A stretch of DNA of 64,000 nucleotides, from positions 1-64,000 of the forward strand of contig JAEZGS010000001.1 in assembly GCA_023437225.1 (NCBI GenBank), given 5' to 3'. Positions 1 to 8,197 of the stretch are shown here, piece after piece (position 1 is the stretch's first letter; each line of letters opens with the position of its first letter). The notes under the pieces were generated by a model that was given only the letters and a program-made list of their open reading frames with translations, was not told the origin of the DNA and ran no database searches. The position numbers and the translations under genes are program-made. This DNA comes from Bacteroidota bacterium (GTDB taxonomy: Bacteria > Bacteroidota > Bacteroidia > Chitinophagales > Chitinophagaceae).

Positions 1-50
1 CTTTCTGCTTTCCGCTTTCCGCTTTCCGCTTTCTGCTTTCCGCTTCCCGA
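1..50. repeat. Heptamer tandem array, CTTTCYG type
   Basis: Seven consecutive 7-nt units of CTTTCCG or one-base variants run to position 49. The array lies just beyond the terminator of the RRM gene. The same unit (as GCTTTCC) recurs near 39.68-39.71 kb. It belongs to the family of 7/8-nt arrays found at gene 3' ends throughout this window. The array may continue to the left of the window. Confidence 0.85.
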
Positions 51-80
51 AAAAAAGAAGGGCCGCCTTAAAGGCAGCCC
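51..80 (-). terminator. Intrinsic terminator of the RRM gene
   Basis: On the minus strand GGGCTGCCTT pairs with AAGGCGGCCC (one G-T pair), followed by a T-rich run made by the A-run at 51-56. It stands 24 bases beyond the stop codon of the RRM gene and has the form of a Rho-independent terminator. Confidence 0.8.
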
Positions 81-103
81 CTGCTTATAAAAGTGCGATG
101 CGA

Positions 104-430
104 TTAATACCTGTTTCTGTATCCACCACCGCCACCGTTTCCGTTGAAACGGCTGCCACCGCCACCACCAGCGGTTCTTGGCTTCTCTTCTTTAGGACGT
201 GCAACTGAAACGTTGATGTTTCTGCCATCCCACTTGCTCTTGTCAAGCTCAGAAATAGCTTTGTTTGCTGCCTCTTCTTGTGGCATTTCAACAAAACCAA
301 ATCCACGTGAATCTCCGGTGAATTTGTCAGTAATTACTTTTGCAGAGGTTACTTCACCGTACTCAGCAAAAAGATCTCTCAAGTCTTCATCAGTTATTTG
401 AAAACTCAAATTTGAAATGTAAATGTTCAT
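104..430 (-). CDS. RRM-type RNA-binding protein with Gly-rich tail
   Basis: This 108-residue protein is one RNA recognition motif. RNP2 is IYISNL (residues 3-8) and RNP1 is RGFGFVEM (42-49), with aromatic residues where RNA stacking is expected. A glycine-rich, Arg/Asn-containing tail covers about 88-108. Family knowledge: bacterial single-RRM proteins of this size, in cyanobacteria and Bacteroidota, are abundant and often cold-induced; they bind single-stranded RNA and may act as chaperones. The gene stands alone between a promoter-like TAGCTTTG (531-538) and a hairpin terminator (51-80). The roughly 100-nt leader, long for this genome, resembles the long 5' UTRs of cold-shock genes; cold regulation is inference. 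Confidence 0.93.
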   Translation of the reverse strand: MNIYISNLSFQITDEDLRDLFAEYGEVTSAKVITDKFTGDSRGFGFVEMPQEEAANKAISELDKSKWDGRNINVSVARPKEEKPRTAGGGGGSRFNGNGGGGGYRNRY

Positions 431-530
431 GATAAATAAAAAATAAATAAATAAAAAGCTCTGAGAAAATGCGTAGAAGGCGATCTGAAATACAAATCTG
501 ATTCAATAGCGGACTAACTCAAATGCATTG

Positions 531-538
531 CAAAGCTA
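531..538 (-). promoter_or_regulatory. -7 promoter element of the RRM gene
   Basis: The minus strand reads TAGCTTTG, an exact match to the Bacteroidota -7 consensus TAnnTTTG. No clear TTTG -33 box is visible at the usual distance. It implies an untranslated leader of about 95-100 nt before the start codon at 430. The stretch 431-592 has no gene. Confidence 0.55.
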
Positions 539-592
539 GGCTTTTTTTTAAAGCATGCGATTAAATTCTTCTTAAACAAATCTTATTTAAGA

Positions 593-997
593 TCAATAGT
601 CGACAGTATCATACACCAAAACCCGCTCCCATAGCGACTGACATTCATCGATGAATTTCAGGTGAATGGGATCCGACTGGTATTTTTCCTGGTCGGCAGC
701 ATTCTTGAATATCACCATCCACGACACTGCATAAGTGCTATCTACTACTTCCCGGTTGGTTGATGCGGGCACACCAATGTGGAAGCTTTTGAAATAATCA
801 ATCTTACTGAGCTTCTCAAGACCATTGATCAGCTTTTGACGGTCGTCTTTGCTGTCCTTGTTCTTTAACCAGAAATATACATGGTGAATGAAGATGTTTT
901 TTTCGAGCATAGGCTGATTTTGGTTTGCGTCAACACTTATGAAGCCTGCTGCGGCGGCGGCCATCCCTGTATTGGATATGAATTTCCTGCGATCCAT
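593..997 (-). CDS. Dabb (stress-responsive A/B barrel) protein with Tat-like signal
   Basis: I use the ATG at 997, giving 134 residues, because it places MDRRKFI, a Tat-type twin-arginine signal with the Ala-rich stretch AAAAAGF, at the N-terminus. An upstream in-frame ATG at 1078 would bury it. The mature part (HHVYFWLKN, then a central FHIGVP and a C-terminal DPIHLKFID) fits the Dabb ferredoxin-like barrel family, small dimeric proteins of mostly unknown role. It is the last gene of a run with the MarR regulator and acyl-CoA dehydrogenase, 87 bases after the latter. A periplasmic location is inferred from the signal; the substrate is unknown. Confidence 0.8.
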   Translation of the reverse strand: MDRRKFISNTGMAAAAAGFISVDANQNQPMLEKNIFIHHVYFWLKNKDSKDDRQKLINGLEKLSKIDYFKSFHIGVPASTNREVVDSTYAVSWMVIFKNAADQEKYQSDPIHLKFIDECQSLWERVLVYDTVDY

Positions 998-1084
998 GTC
1001 AATGGTTGTTTGATCAGCAATATAAGTAAAAAACGAAACGCCACGCTGAGTGCATGGCGCTTCATAAAATCCAAACATCGAAAT

Positions 1085-2878
1085 TTATAATGGATATCTT
1101 CCCTCTGCAAGTAACCTGTCGGCAATTTGTCTCCTTGCATCACGTGTATTAACGGGTTGTGTTTTGGTGAATCGCTTCAATCCCAACAACATCATCCTGT
1201 GCTCATCGCCCGCAGCAAAACCATTGACTGCATCACGACCATACTTACCAATCCGGTCAGCCGCATCATATAGATAGCAAGACACCATATCGCGTTCGTT
1301 CTCACACGCCGCTTCACCCCTGCTTTCAGTAAGTTTGATCAATCGCAATAACGCCGATTCAGCAGCAAAGGTTTCAATCGCCATATCGGCAATATTCATT
1401 AAGATCTCCTGCTCGCCTTCGATCTTCATCATCAATTTCTGAACTGCAGCACCCGCGGTAAGGAGGATCGCTTTCTTGAAATTCAGAATCAGTTTCTTCT
1501 CTTTTGCAAATGCCTCATCATCTTCACTTCCGAAATCCGGAATGCTCATCAGCTCTTTCGAAACATTCATGGCAGGGCCCATTACATCAAGGCGACCTTT
1601 CATCGCACGCTTCAATACCATATCTACCGTTAACAGTCGGTTGATCTCATTTGTGCCCTCAAATATGCGGTTGATGCGACTATCCCTGTAAGCTTTGGAG
1701 ATGATGTATTCATCGCTGAAACCATTTCCTCCGTGGATCTGCACGCCTTCGTCCACCACGTAATCGAGCACTTCACTTCCAAACACTTTTAGGATCGCGC
1801 ATTCAATTGCATATTCTTCTGCAGCTCCGAGTGCAGCATCGCCAATCGATTTGCCTGCTTCAAGAAGTTCTGCTTCTTTATCTTCTATGTATTTCGCACT
1901 GCGGTACAATGCAGATTCACATACCCAGAGTTGAATCGCCATCTCACCGATCTTATGCTTGATTGCACCAAAATTTCCAATTGCCGTTTTAAATTGTTCG
2001 CGGGTATTTGCGTATTCAATTGTCGTAGTGAATGCACGCTTCGCTCCGCCAAGTGCGGCAGCGCAAAGTTTTAATCGACCTATATTCAAAATGTTGAAAG
2101 CAATAACATGTCCTTTGCCCACTTCGCCCAACAAATTTTCAACCGGCACCTTACAATCCTGGAAATAAAGTTGCACAGTCGACGAACCTTTGATGCCCAT
2201 CTTATGTTCCTCAGGTCCCTGAGTAAAACCTTCAAAGCCTCTCTCTACAATAAATGCGCTGAACTTATCGCCATCAACTTTTGCGAAAACAGTGTACACA
2301 TCGGCAAATCCACCATTCGTGATCCAGCATTTCTGGCCATTAAGCAAATAAAATTTGCCGTCGTCACTGAGACGTGCCGAAGTTTTTGCACTCAATGCGT
2401 CCGAGCCGCTGTTGGGTTCTGTAAGTCCATATGCACCTTTCCATTCGCCCGACGCCAGTTTTGGAATGTATTTCTGTTTTTGTGCTTCGGTACCGAAATA
2501 TAGAATGGGCAAAGTACCAATACCTGTATGCGCAGCAACAGCTACCGAGAAGGAAAAACCTCCACCGAGCGCCTCGTTAACAAGGGTTGATGTGATGAAG
2601 TCTTTACCTAGACCACTATATTCTTCAGGTATCGATGCGCCAAGCAACCCCTGCTCACCGGCTTTATCAATCAGCGAGGGCATCAATCCCTGCTCGAGCT
2701 TATCGATACGCTCGATGATGGGAAGAACCTCAGTATCGAGGAATGAAGCGCACATTTGCTTCACCATTTCCTGCTCTTCATTAAAATCTTCGGGAATGAA
2801 AACATCGAATGGCGAGCTCTCGCGGATCAGCCATTCGCCTCCCTTGAGTAACTTTTTGGTTTGTGTGTTGGCGTCCAT
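1085..2878 (-). CDS. Acyl-CoA dehydrogenase, VLCAD/ACAD9-like
   Basis: The 597-residue flavoprotein oxidises acyl-CoA to trans-2-enoyl-CoA, the first step of beta-oxidation. Visible are the N-terminal and middle acyl-CoA dehydrogenase domains (GLTEPNSGSDA near 151-161), the C-terminal helical domain with QIHGGNGF (380-387), and the catalytic glutamate in IFEGTNEI (Glu407). About 180 residues follow the catalytic motif. That is much longer than short-chain enzymes and matches the very-long-chain type, which has a C-terminal extension. The start MDANTQTKK lies 18 bases after the MarR stop codon, so the two are probably cotranscribed. The chain length of the substrate cannot be read from the sequence. 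Confidence 0.95.
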   Translation of the reverse strand: MDANTQTKKLLKGGEWLIRESSPFDVFIPEDFNEEQEMVKQMCASFLDTEVLPIIERIDKLEQGLMPSLIDKAGEQGLLGASIPEEYSGLGKDFITSTLVNEALGGGFSFSVAVAAHTGIGTLPILYFGTEAQKQKYIPKLASGEWKGAYGLTEPNSGSDALSAKTSARLSDDGKFYLLNGQKCWITNGGFADVYTVFAKVDGDKFSAFIVERGFEGFTQGPEEHKMGIKGSSTVQLYFQDCKVPVENLLGEVGKGHVIAFNILNIGRLKLCAAALGGAKRAFTTTIEYANTREQFKTAIGNFGAIKHKIGEMAIQLWVCESALYRSAKYIEDKEAELLEAGKSIGDAALGAAEEYAIECAILKVFGSEVLDYVVDEGVQIHGGNGFSDEYIISKAYRDSRINRIFEGTNEINRLLTVDMVLKRAMKGRLDVMGPAMNVSKELMSIPDFGSEDDEAFAKEKKLILNFKKAILLTAGAAVQKLMMKIEGEQEILMNIADMAIETFAAESALLRLIKLTESRGEAACENERDMVSCYLYDAADRIGKYGRDAVNGFAAGDEHRMMLLGLKRFTKTQPVNTRDARRQIADRLLAEGRYPL

Positions 2879-2896
2879 ATCAATCGTTTTGTGGGT

Positions 2897-3340
2897 TTAT
2901 GTTTGAAGATTATCGTAAACCTGCTGAAGGATCTCCTTGCACAGGTTAATGTGCTGTGCCGGAATTCCTGCCAGCGCTTCGTTCAATGTCTGTTCGGCTA
3001 AAGCCATCGTCTGATCCTGCAGTTTCAATCCCTGCTTTGTAAGGTAGATCCTGTTGATCCGACGATCAGATTCCGATGCAACGCGTTTCACCAATTGTAT
3101 CCGCTCAAGGTTATCAACCAGTCGCGTGATTGATGGCTTATCGCGAAACGTTGCATTGCAGAGCTCCTGCTGGCTCATGCCATCCTGCTTCCATAGATGA
3201 TACAACACGCTCCACTGCTCAATTGTAAGATTCAGTCCTGCAGTGTTGAATTTCTTTTGAAGCCGCCTTGCTATCGCAATCGAAGCCTTACCAGTAATGA
3301 AACTATATAGTTCGCCTTTCCGAAATTGGTTGTTTGACAT
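2897..3340 (-). CDS. MarR-family transcriptional regulator
   Basis: The 147-residue protein has the winged-helix fold of MarR regulators: LTIEQWSVLYHLW, then the recognition region MSQQELCNATFRDKPSITRLVDNL (written here only to its ends: MSQQEL to LVDNL) and the wing SESDRRINRIYLT. I choose the ATG at 3340. The in-frame ATG eight codons upstream (3364) would fall inside the -7 element TAAGTTTG (3362-3369), so it cannot be on the mRNA. Between promoter and start lies a perfect 7+7 palindrome (3341-3360), the likely autoregulatory operator. It leads the operon with acyl-CoA dehydrogenase and Dabb, which suggests control by an acyl-CoA or fatty acid ligand (inference). Confidence 0.93.
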   Translation of the reverse strand: MSNNQFRKGELYSFITGKASIAIARRLQKKFNTAGLNLTIEQWSVLYHLWKQDGMSQQELCNATFRDKPSITRLVDNLERIQLVKRVASESDRRINRIYLTKQGLKLQDQTMALAEQTLNEALAGIPAQHINLCKEILQQVYDNLQT

Positions 3341-3360
3341 ATAGTTGCTTATACAACTAT
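3341..3360. promoter_or_regulatory. Palindromic operator for the MarR regulator
   Basis: ATAGTTG-N6-CAACTAT is a perfect inverted repeat of 7-nt arms centred 11 bases upstream of the MarR start codon and directly downstream of the -7 element. MarR dimers bind palindromes of this size, so repression by covering the transcription start is the natural reading. Confidence 0.7.
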
Positions 3361-3361
3361 C

Positions 3362-3369
3362 CAAACTTA
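3362..3369 (-). promoter_or_regulatory. -7 promoter element of the MarR/acyl-CoA dehydrogenase operon
   Basis: The minus strand reads TAAGTTTG, an exact TAnnTTTG match. It ends two bases upstream of the palindromic operator and 22 bases upstream of the chosen ATG, so the leader is very short. Confidence 0.65.
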
Positions 3370-3502
3370 ATGTTTTTAAAACGATGTAACAACATAATTT
3401 TTGGGAATGTATTTGTTGCCGCCAGCGCAGGTTTCGGGCGACATATGATTATAATTTTTTATCTTGTAAGAACCCCGGCCCGCCAACCAACATTATCAAT
3501 TT

Positions 3503-4729
3503 ATGACAAGGCGGACTTTCAGTTTCATGCTCTTACTGGCATTCACCGGAACGGTGTATGCACAAGACAAAGTTTTAGGTGTGATCGGATCCTCGACGGC
3601 TGCGGGAACCGGTGCAAGTGTGATCGACAGTTCGTGGGTTGGTCGATTGGATTACCACTACCGGGTTACCCGGAATGTTATAAGGAGAACGGAAAACCTG
3701 GCGGTACCCAGCACAACTCCTTATCATGGAATGCCCGATGGGTATGTACCACCTGCAGGTCGGCCTGCGCCAAGTGAAGATGCAAACATCACAGAGCTGA
3801 TGACACTCTCGCCAGATGTTATACTCATCAGTTATGCGTCAAATGGATATAACACGTACAGTTTCGAGGAAATTAAAATGACGCTGGAAACGATCCGCAA
3901 TGTTGGCCTTGATGCAGGCAAGAGAGTTTATGTAACCAGCTCTCAACCGCGGACCAGCTTCAGTGCTGCAGCCCGTGCAAAGCTGCGCGATGTGAAAGAC
4001 TCTATCATGAAATGGTTTGGCGATTATGCGATCAACTTTTTTGATTCGATAGTGGATCCGTCCGACCTAAGCATAGCAGCACAGTATAGATATTCAGGTG
4101 ATGATATACATCTTAATAATGCAGGACATGCGGTTCTTTACCGCCAGGTGCTTGCAAAAGATATTTTTGCCATTGCACTTTCAACCAGGATCGAAAACCT
4201 GAAAGCCTCTGCAGCACCTGGACAAAAAGTATTTCTGCAATGGACAGGTTCCGATTCAGAAGCCGGAACTAAGTTCGGCATAGAAAGAAGCACGGACGGT
4301 CGCGTTTTTAGAAACGTTATCACACTTGAAGCAGAGGCTGGAAGCGGACGAAAACAATACCGCTACGAAGACCAGGTGACAAACACTGGAAGAGTTTATT
4401 ATCGGCTAAAAATTGAATCTCCGGGATCTGTAAAGTATTCGTCCATAGTTTCGGTATATGCTACGGTCACAGGAATACCAGTTGTGTTGAAAGGAAACCC
4501 GGTAAGAGGCACGCTCTTATTTGATCTTTTTGCCGAAGAGCAACAAACCGCTACTTTATCGATCTACAACATAAGTGGTATGCTTGTAGACCAACGCCAG
4601 CTTGCTGTGGTGCAAGGCAGGAACCAGGTATCTATTCCGTTTGATCGATTCACCAGTGGCAACTATCAATTGCAGGTACAATTAAAAGAACGAGTTGTGA
4701 AGATGCCTTTTATTAATGCTGCGCGATAA
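3503..4729 (+). CDS. Secreted SGNH/GDSL-type hydrolase with T9SS sorting domain
   Basis: The 408-residue protein begins with a signal peptide ending at VYAQ (residue 21). The next segment contains GSSTAAGTG, equivalent to block I of SGNH hydrolases with the nucleophile serine, and GDDIHLNNAGH, the block V motif that supplies Asp and His. A beta-rich region follows (about 235-320). The final 80 residues, with IYNISGMLVDQ and a C-terminal FTSGNYQLQV stretch, are a type A T9SS C-terminal domain, so export through the Por system is expected. Such enzymes are esterases, often acting on acetylated polysaccharide; the substrate here is unknown. It is followed at 17 bases by the glycosyltransferase gene on the same strand. 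Confidence 0.88.
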   Translation: MTRRTFSFMLLLAFTGTVYAQDKVLGVIGSSTAAGTGASVIDSSWVGRLDYHYRVTRNVIRRTENLAVPSTTPYHGMPDGYVPPAGRPAPSEDANITELMTLSPDVILISYASNGYNTYSFEEIKMTLETIRNVGLDAGKRVYVTSSQPRTSFSAAARAKLRDVKDSIMKWFGDYAINFFDSIVDPSDLSIAAQYRYSGDDIHLNNAGHAVLYRQVLAKDIFAIALSTRIENLKASAAPGQKVFLQWTGSDSEAGTKFGIERSTDGRVFRNVITLEAEAGSGRKQYRYEDQVTNTGRVYYRLKIESPGSVKYSSIVSVYATVTGIPVVLKGNPVRGTLLFDLFAEEQQTATLSIYNISGMLVDQRQLAVVQGRNQVSIPFDRFTSGNYQLQVQLKERVVKMPFINAAR

Positions 4730-4746
4730 TTCCGTTATTTGCATTC

Positions 4747-5916
4747 ATGGTTTGGGTCATCGTACTATTTGTTATACTCACAATTGCGTATGCATTCATC
4801 ATTGAATCGTATAAGAAGCATTGGGACGCATTAGCAACATACCGACCTGCAGGCATGCCCCACCATACTTATATTTCTGTGATTGTTGCTGCGCGAAATG
4901 AAGAACACACAATATCAAGATTACTTGACTCAATATTGAACCAGGATTATGCGAAGGATCAATATGAGATTGTGATAGTAGACGATCATTCTGATGATGG
5001 TACTTTTGAAATCGTTTCGACATATGCAGCGACACATCCAAACGTGCATCTAATCTCATTAAGTCAGCACCTGGATGCATCTGATAACATCATTGCATTT
5101 AAAAAGAAAGCGATCGAAACGGGCATTCAGATGTCAAAGGGCCAGTTGATCGTGACTACAGATGCAGACTGCATCGCAGAACCAAAATGGTTGTCCACTA
5201 TAAACAGTTACTATATTGACACTGGAGCCAAATGCATAGCTGCCCCAGTGCGGATCGATCCTGGTAAAAGTCTGTTATCAGTATTTCAGTCGCTCGACTT
5301 TCTCACCCTGCAGGGAATTACCGCTGCGGCGGTTTCATCGAAACTGCACATGATGTGTAATGGTGCAAATTTCATCTACGAACGAAAGGCCTTTGATGAA
5401 GTCAATGGCTTCGAGGGTATTGACAGTATACCATCCGGAGATGACATGTTGCTGATGCAAAAGATATTTGAACTGTATCCTAATGGAGTATATTATCTAA
5501 AAAGTGAAGAAGCCATCATACGTACGGATGCAGCGGAGTCGTGGAAAAAATTTTTCCAACAAAGAATTCGCTGGGCAAGTAAGACAGGTCATTATCGCGA
5601 CAAAAAAATCTTCAACATCTTACTCAGTGTATATCTGTACAATGTAATGTTTTTGATCGCTGCAGCTATGGTAATGTATTTTGAAAAAGGATTTGTGTTG
5701 TGGTGTTGTTTTCTTTTGTTGAAGATCCTGATTGAATATCCATTTGTAGCGCGTGTTGCTTCATTCTTTCGATTGCAGAGGTTGATGATCTATTTCTCCT
5801 TCATGCAGCCGCTCCATATTTTGTACACCATCATCGCGGGCTTCCTCGGCAAATTTGGAAGTTATGAATGGAAGCATAGAAAGGTAATCGTGCAAGCAAA
5901 AGCAAACAACTCATAG
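4747..5916 (+). CDS. Membrane glycosyltransferase, family 2
   Basis: The 389-residue protein has an N-terminal membrane segment (1-18), then a GT-A domain with VIVAARNEE, the first metal/nucleotide aspartates in IVDDHSDDGT, the DxD-type TTDADC, the acceptor-side SGDDMLL and the QQRIRW motif of processive enzymes. Three or so hydrophobic segments close the C-terminus (about 295-375). It therefore resembles polysaccharide- or glycolipid-synthesising GT2 enzymes that transfer sugar on the cytoplasmic face. The stop codon TAG is immediately followed by the ATG of the permease, so the two are translationally linked. The sugar and acceptor are not evident. Confidence 0.92.
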   Translation: MVWVIVLFVILTIAYAFIIESYKKHWDALATYRPAGMPHHTYISVIVAARNEEHTISRLLDSILNQDYAKDQYEIVIVDDHSDDGTFEIVSTYAATHPNVHLISLSQHLDASDNIIAFKKKAIETGIQMSKGQLIVTTDADCIAEPKWLSTINSYYIDTGAKCIAAPVRIDPGKSLLSVFQSLDFLTLQGITAAAVSSKLHMMCNGANFIYERKAFDEVNGFEGIDSIPSGDDMLLMQKIFELYPNGVYYLKSEEAIIRTDAAESWKKFFQQRIRWASKTGHYRDKKIFNILLSVYLYNVMFLIAAAMVMYFEKGFVLWCCFLLLKILIEYPFVARVASFFRLQRLMIYFSFMQPLHILYTIIAGFLGKFGSYEWKHRKVIVQAKANNS

Positions 5917-7005
5917 ATGATCGTATCGAACGATGCATGGAATAAGTTGAAGCGGAATCGCATTGCGATTGCGGGAATGTTGATCATTGTGATGGCAACA
6001 ATCACTGCATTGTTTGCATACTACATTGCGCCAGATCATACGCCCAATGCAAACCGGATGATCGTTGAAATTGGTGGCAGGAAGCCGGGGTTTCAGCAAC
6101 AGTTTATAAAGATCCCACGCGTTAATCGGCCTCAAACGGAAAGCCAGGACATGTTCGGAAGGTTGCTTTCCGGTGAGCCAGATGAATACCAGTACATACC
6201 CATCACTTCCTACCAAATAAAAAACAATGTCATATTTGTCGATAAATATGTTGACGAAGGAGTAACCGAACAATTACAGTATTCTACTTCGATCTACAAA
6301 GATGGGTTCCATAAAAAGGAACATATCGATACGCTGCGCTTCCTATTGGGAACCGATACTTATGGAAGAGATATATTAAGTCGACTGATCGTTGGTACTC
6401 GTGTAAGTATGGCGGTTGGATTGGTAGCAGTCATAATTTCGATCGTTATCGGAATATTCCTCGGTGCACTTGCAGGTTATTTTGGAAAAAAGATTGATGC
6501 GATGGTTATGTGGTTCGTCAATGTAATGTGGAGTATACCAACCATCTTACTTGTATTTGCATTGACATTGTTATTGGGAAAGGGATTCTGGCAGGTCTTT
6601 ATTGCTATAGGTTTGACGATGTGGGTGAATGTAGCGCGACTCGTACGCGGTCAGGTTATGGCCGTAAAGCAAATGGATTATATCGAAGCGGCAAGAGCGC
6701 TGGGTTATACGGATACACGCATCATCATCAAACACATTCTTCCTAACATCATTGGACCGGTGATTGTGATCGCTGCAGCGAATTTTGCGTCGGCGATAGT
6801 TATTGAGGCGGGACTTAGCTTTCTGGGTGTTGGAGTACAGCCACCGCAGCCCAGTTGGGGACTGATGATAAAAGAGAACTACAATTTTATCATTACACAA
6901 AACCCGGCATTGGCGCTCGCGCCGGGGATTGCCATAATGCTGTTGGTCCTTGCATTTAATCTTCTGGGAAATGCAATGCGCGACGCACTTGATGTTCGCA
7001 GCTGA
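5917..7005 (+). CDS. OppC-like ABC transporter permease with large extracytoplasmic insert
   Basis: This 362-residue inner-membrane protein has an OppC-type N-terminal segment, a first membrane helix at about 17-37, and five or so helices between 150 and 355. The cytoplasmic loop EAARALGYTDTRIIIKHILP is the EAA motif that contacts the ATPase, and FLGVGVQPPQPSWG near the end is typical of oligopeptide/nickel permeases. About 110 residues separate helix 1 from the core, far more than in standard OppC. No partner permease, ATPase or binding protein is adjacent; such lone OppC-like genes also occur in other Bacteroidota, where partners are encoded elsewhere. Substrate unknown. Confidence 0.9.
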   Translation: MIVSNDAWNKLKRNRIAIAGMLIIVMATITALFAYYIAPDHTPNANRMIVEIGGRKPGFQQQFIKIPRVNRPQTESQDMFGRLLSGEPDEYQYIPITSYQIKNNVIFVDKYVDEGVTEQLQYSTSIYKDGFHKKEHIDTLRFLLGTDTYGRDILSRLIVGTRVSMAVGLVAVIISIVIGIFLGALAGYFGKKIDAMVMWFVNVMWSIPTILLVFALTLLLGKGFWQVFIAIGLTMWVNVARLVRGQVMAVKQMDYIEAARALGYTDTRIIIKHILPNIIGPVIVIAAANFASAIVIEAGLSFLGVGVQPPQPSWGLMIKENYNFIITQNPALALAPGIAIMLLVLAFNLLGNAMRDALDVRS

Positions 7006-7010
7006 CCGAT

Positions 7011-7427
7011 CTATTTCCTTGTGAACCGGTAAGAACCCGTTGCTTTATTGGTAGCGCAACTGTTTGACGTCACAGTTATCTCAACAATATTTACAACGTT
7101 GATGGCTGCGCCTGTTACCTGGAAATTATTTTGAGCTGTTTGTGTATTCTTAGTTGTTGTAAAAAACGCCGTTGCGTTAGCAGGCGATTCGGGCCTTGCT
7201 GTAATCTTGATCGTGGCCCCTGCGTTTGGCAGATCAGATATGTTGATGGACAGCGGGAAGTCGGGCCCCGGAGCCGGAGTTTGATTTGAGTTCACAGCCG
7301 GTGTGCTGGTAAAACCGATCCCTGTTTCTGTGCAATCGGTATTTCCGCCACCGTTTCCTTTACTGCATGCTGGTGAAATTGCAACGATCATCAACATCAG
7401 TATTCCCACTAGAGCCAGATTTTTCAT
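7011..7427 (-). CDS. Small predicted lipoprotein
   Basis: The 138-residue protein starts with a lysine-containing signal peptide and a lipobox-like ISPAC at residues 17-21, followed by Gly/Asn/Asp-rich residues that could direct it to the outer membrane. The rest is a single short beta-rich domain with Ser/Thr/Asn bias and only two further cysteines, in SNSCATN and NTDCTE, which could form a disulfide. It is convergent with the permease gene, five bases from its stop. I do not recognise a family with a known function. Confidence 0.75.
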   Translation of the reverse strand: MKNLALVGILMLMIVAISPACSKGNGGGNTDCTETGIGFTSTPAVNSNQTPAPGPDFPLSINISDLPNAGATIKITARPESPANATAFFTTTKNTQTAQNNFQVTGAAINVVNIVEITVTSNSCATNKATGSYRFTRK

Positions 7428-7462
7428 ATGAGTTTTTTGTAGAAACTAAGATAGGACAATTT

Positions 7463-7590
7463 GGTAATCAGTAGTCAGTAATCGGTAATCGGGAGAAACA
7501 GAGAAACGGAGGAACAGAGAAACAGAGAAACGGAGAAACGGAAACCGGTGTCTTGTCGCCGATTACCAGTCTCCGACTACTGACTACTCT
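7463..7590. repeat. Composite 7/8-nt tandem array with inverted ends
   Basis: Four 7-nt units of the GTAATCG type (7464-7491) are followed by six 8-nt units of the GAGAAACR type (7493-7540). After a 15-base spacer come four 7-nt units on the opposite strand, CGATTAC type (7560-7587). The outer arms are inverted copies and could close a long hairpin around the octamer array. The stop codon TAG of the Lrp gene (7584-7586) lies inside the last unit. Confidence 0.9.
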
Positions 7591-8054
7591 TTATAAACCT
7601 GCGCATTACGGTTGAAACTTTCTTCAAGTGAAATAAAGGTTTCGGTGCGCTCGATGCCTTTTATTTTTTGCAGCTCGTCGTGTAATACAAAACGAAGCTG
7701 GTTGATGTCTTTACAAATGATTTCGGCCCACATACTGTAGTTCCCGGTAGTGTAGTTCAATCGAACGATCTCGGGGATTTTCTGCAGTTCTTTTGCCACC
7801 GAATCATACAGTGAACTCTTTTCAAGATAAATTCCGATAAAGGCGATGACATCGTAACCCAATTGCTTGATATCAACGTTGAGTTTGGTGCCCTTCACGA
7901 TACCTGCCTCCTGTAATTTCTTGATGCGAACATGAATGGTTCCACCTGATACATACAGCTTCTTGCCCAGGTCGGCATAACTGATTTCAGCAGTTTGCAT
8001 CATTTCGTGGATGATCTGAAGGTCGAGTTTGTCGAGATTCAATTTGCCAGCCAT
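7584..8054 (-). CDS. Lrp/AsnC-family transcriptional regulator
   Basis: The 156-residue protein has an N-terminal helix-turn-helix (LDLQIIHEMMQTAEISYADL followed by YVSGGTIHVRIKKLQEAGIV) and a C-terminal RAM/ligand-binding domain of about 75 residues, the pattern of Lrp/AsnC feast-famine regulators. Members form octamers and sense amino acids or related metabolites. It is monocistronic here. Its stop codon falls within a heptamer repeat array. The upstream region is AT-rich, with a CAAATATTTG palindrome at 8093-8102 that could be part of an autoregulatory Lrp site (inference). Confidence 0.95.
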   Translation of the reverse strand: MAGKLNLDKLDLQIIHEMMQTAEISYADLGKKLYVSGGTIHVRIKKLQEAGIVKGTKLNVDIKQLGYDVIAFIGIYLEKSSLYDSVAKELQKIPEIVRLNYTTGNYSMWAEIICKDINQLRFVLHDELQKIKGIERTETFISLEESFNRNAQVYKE

Positions 8055-8163
8055 ATTTGAAAACCTTTTTTGATATTATTTTTCGTACCGCACAAATATT
8101 TGAATAATCTCGAATCTTTCAAAATTTTTCTTCGAAAATTCGCAAGTAAAGACCTTTTTTCTT

Positions 8164-8171
8164 TAATATTG
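8164..8171 (+). promoter_or_regulatory. Possible promoter of the tRNA-like RNA
   Basis: TAATATTG matches TAnnTTTG at seven of eight positions and lies 27 bases before the predicted RNA 5' end. No -33 TTTG is visible. With the tRNA-like fold and the downstream terminator it frames a separate plus-strand transcription unit in the 424-base gap 8055-8478. Confidence 0.35.
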
Positions 8172-8197
8172 CATTCACAATCACACGAGAGATACAC

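Noticed and set aside
7463..7590. CRISPR array
   Set aside because: Units are 7-8 nt, contiguous and degenerate, with no spacers and no cas genes.
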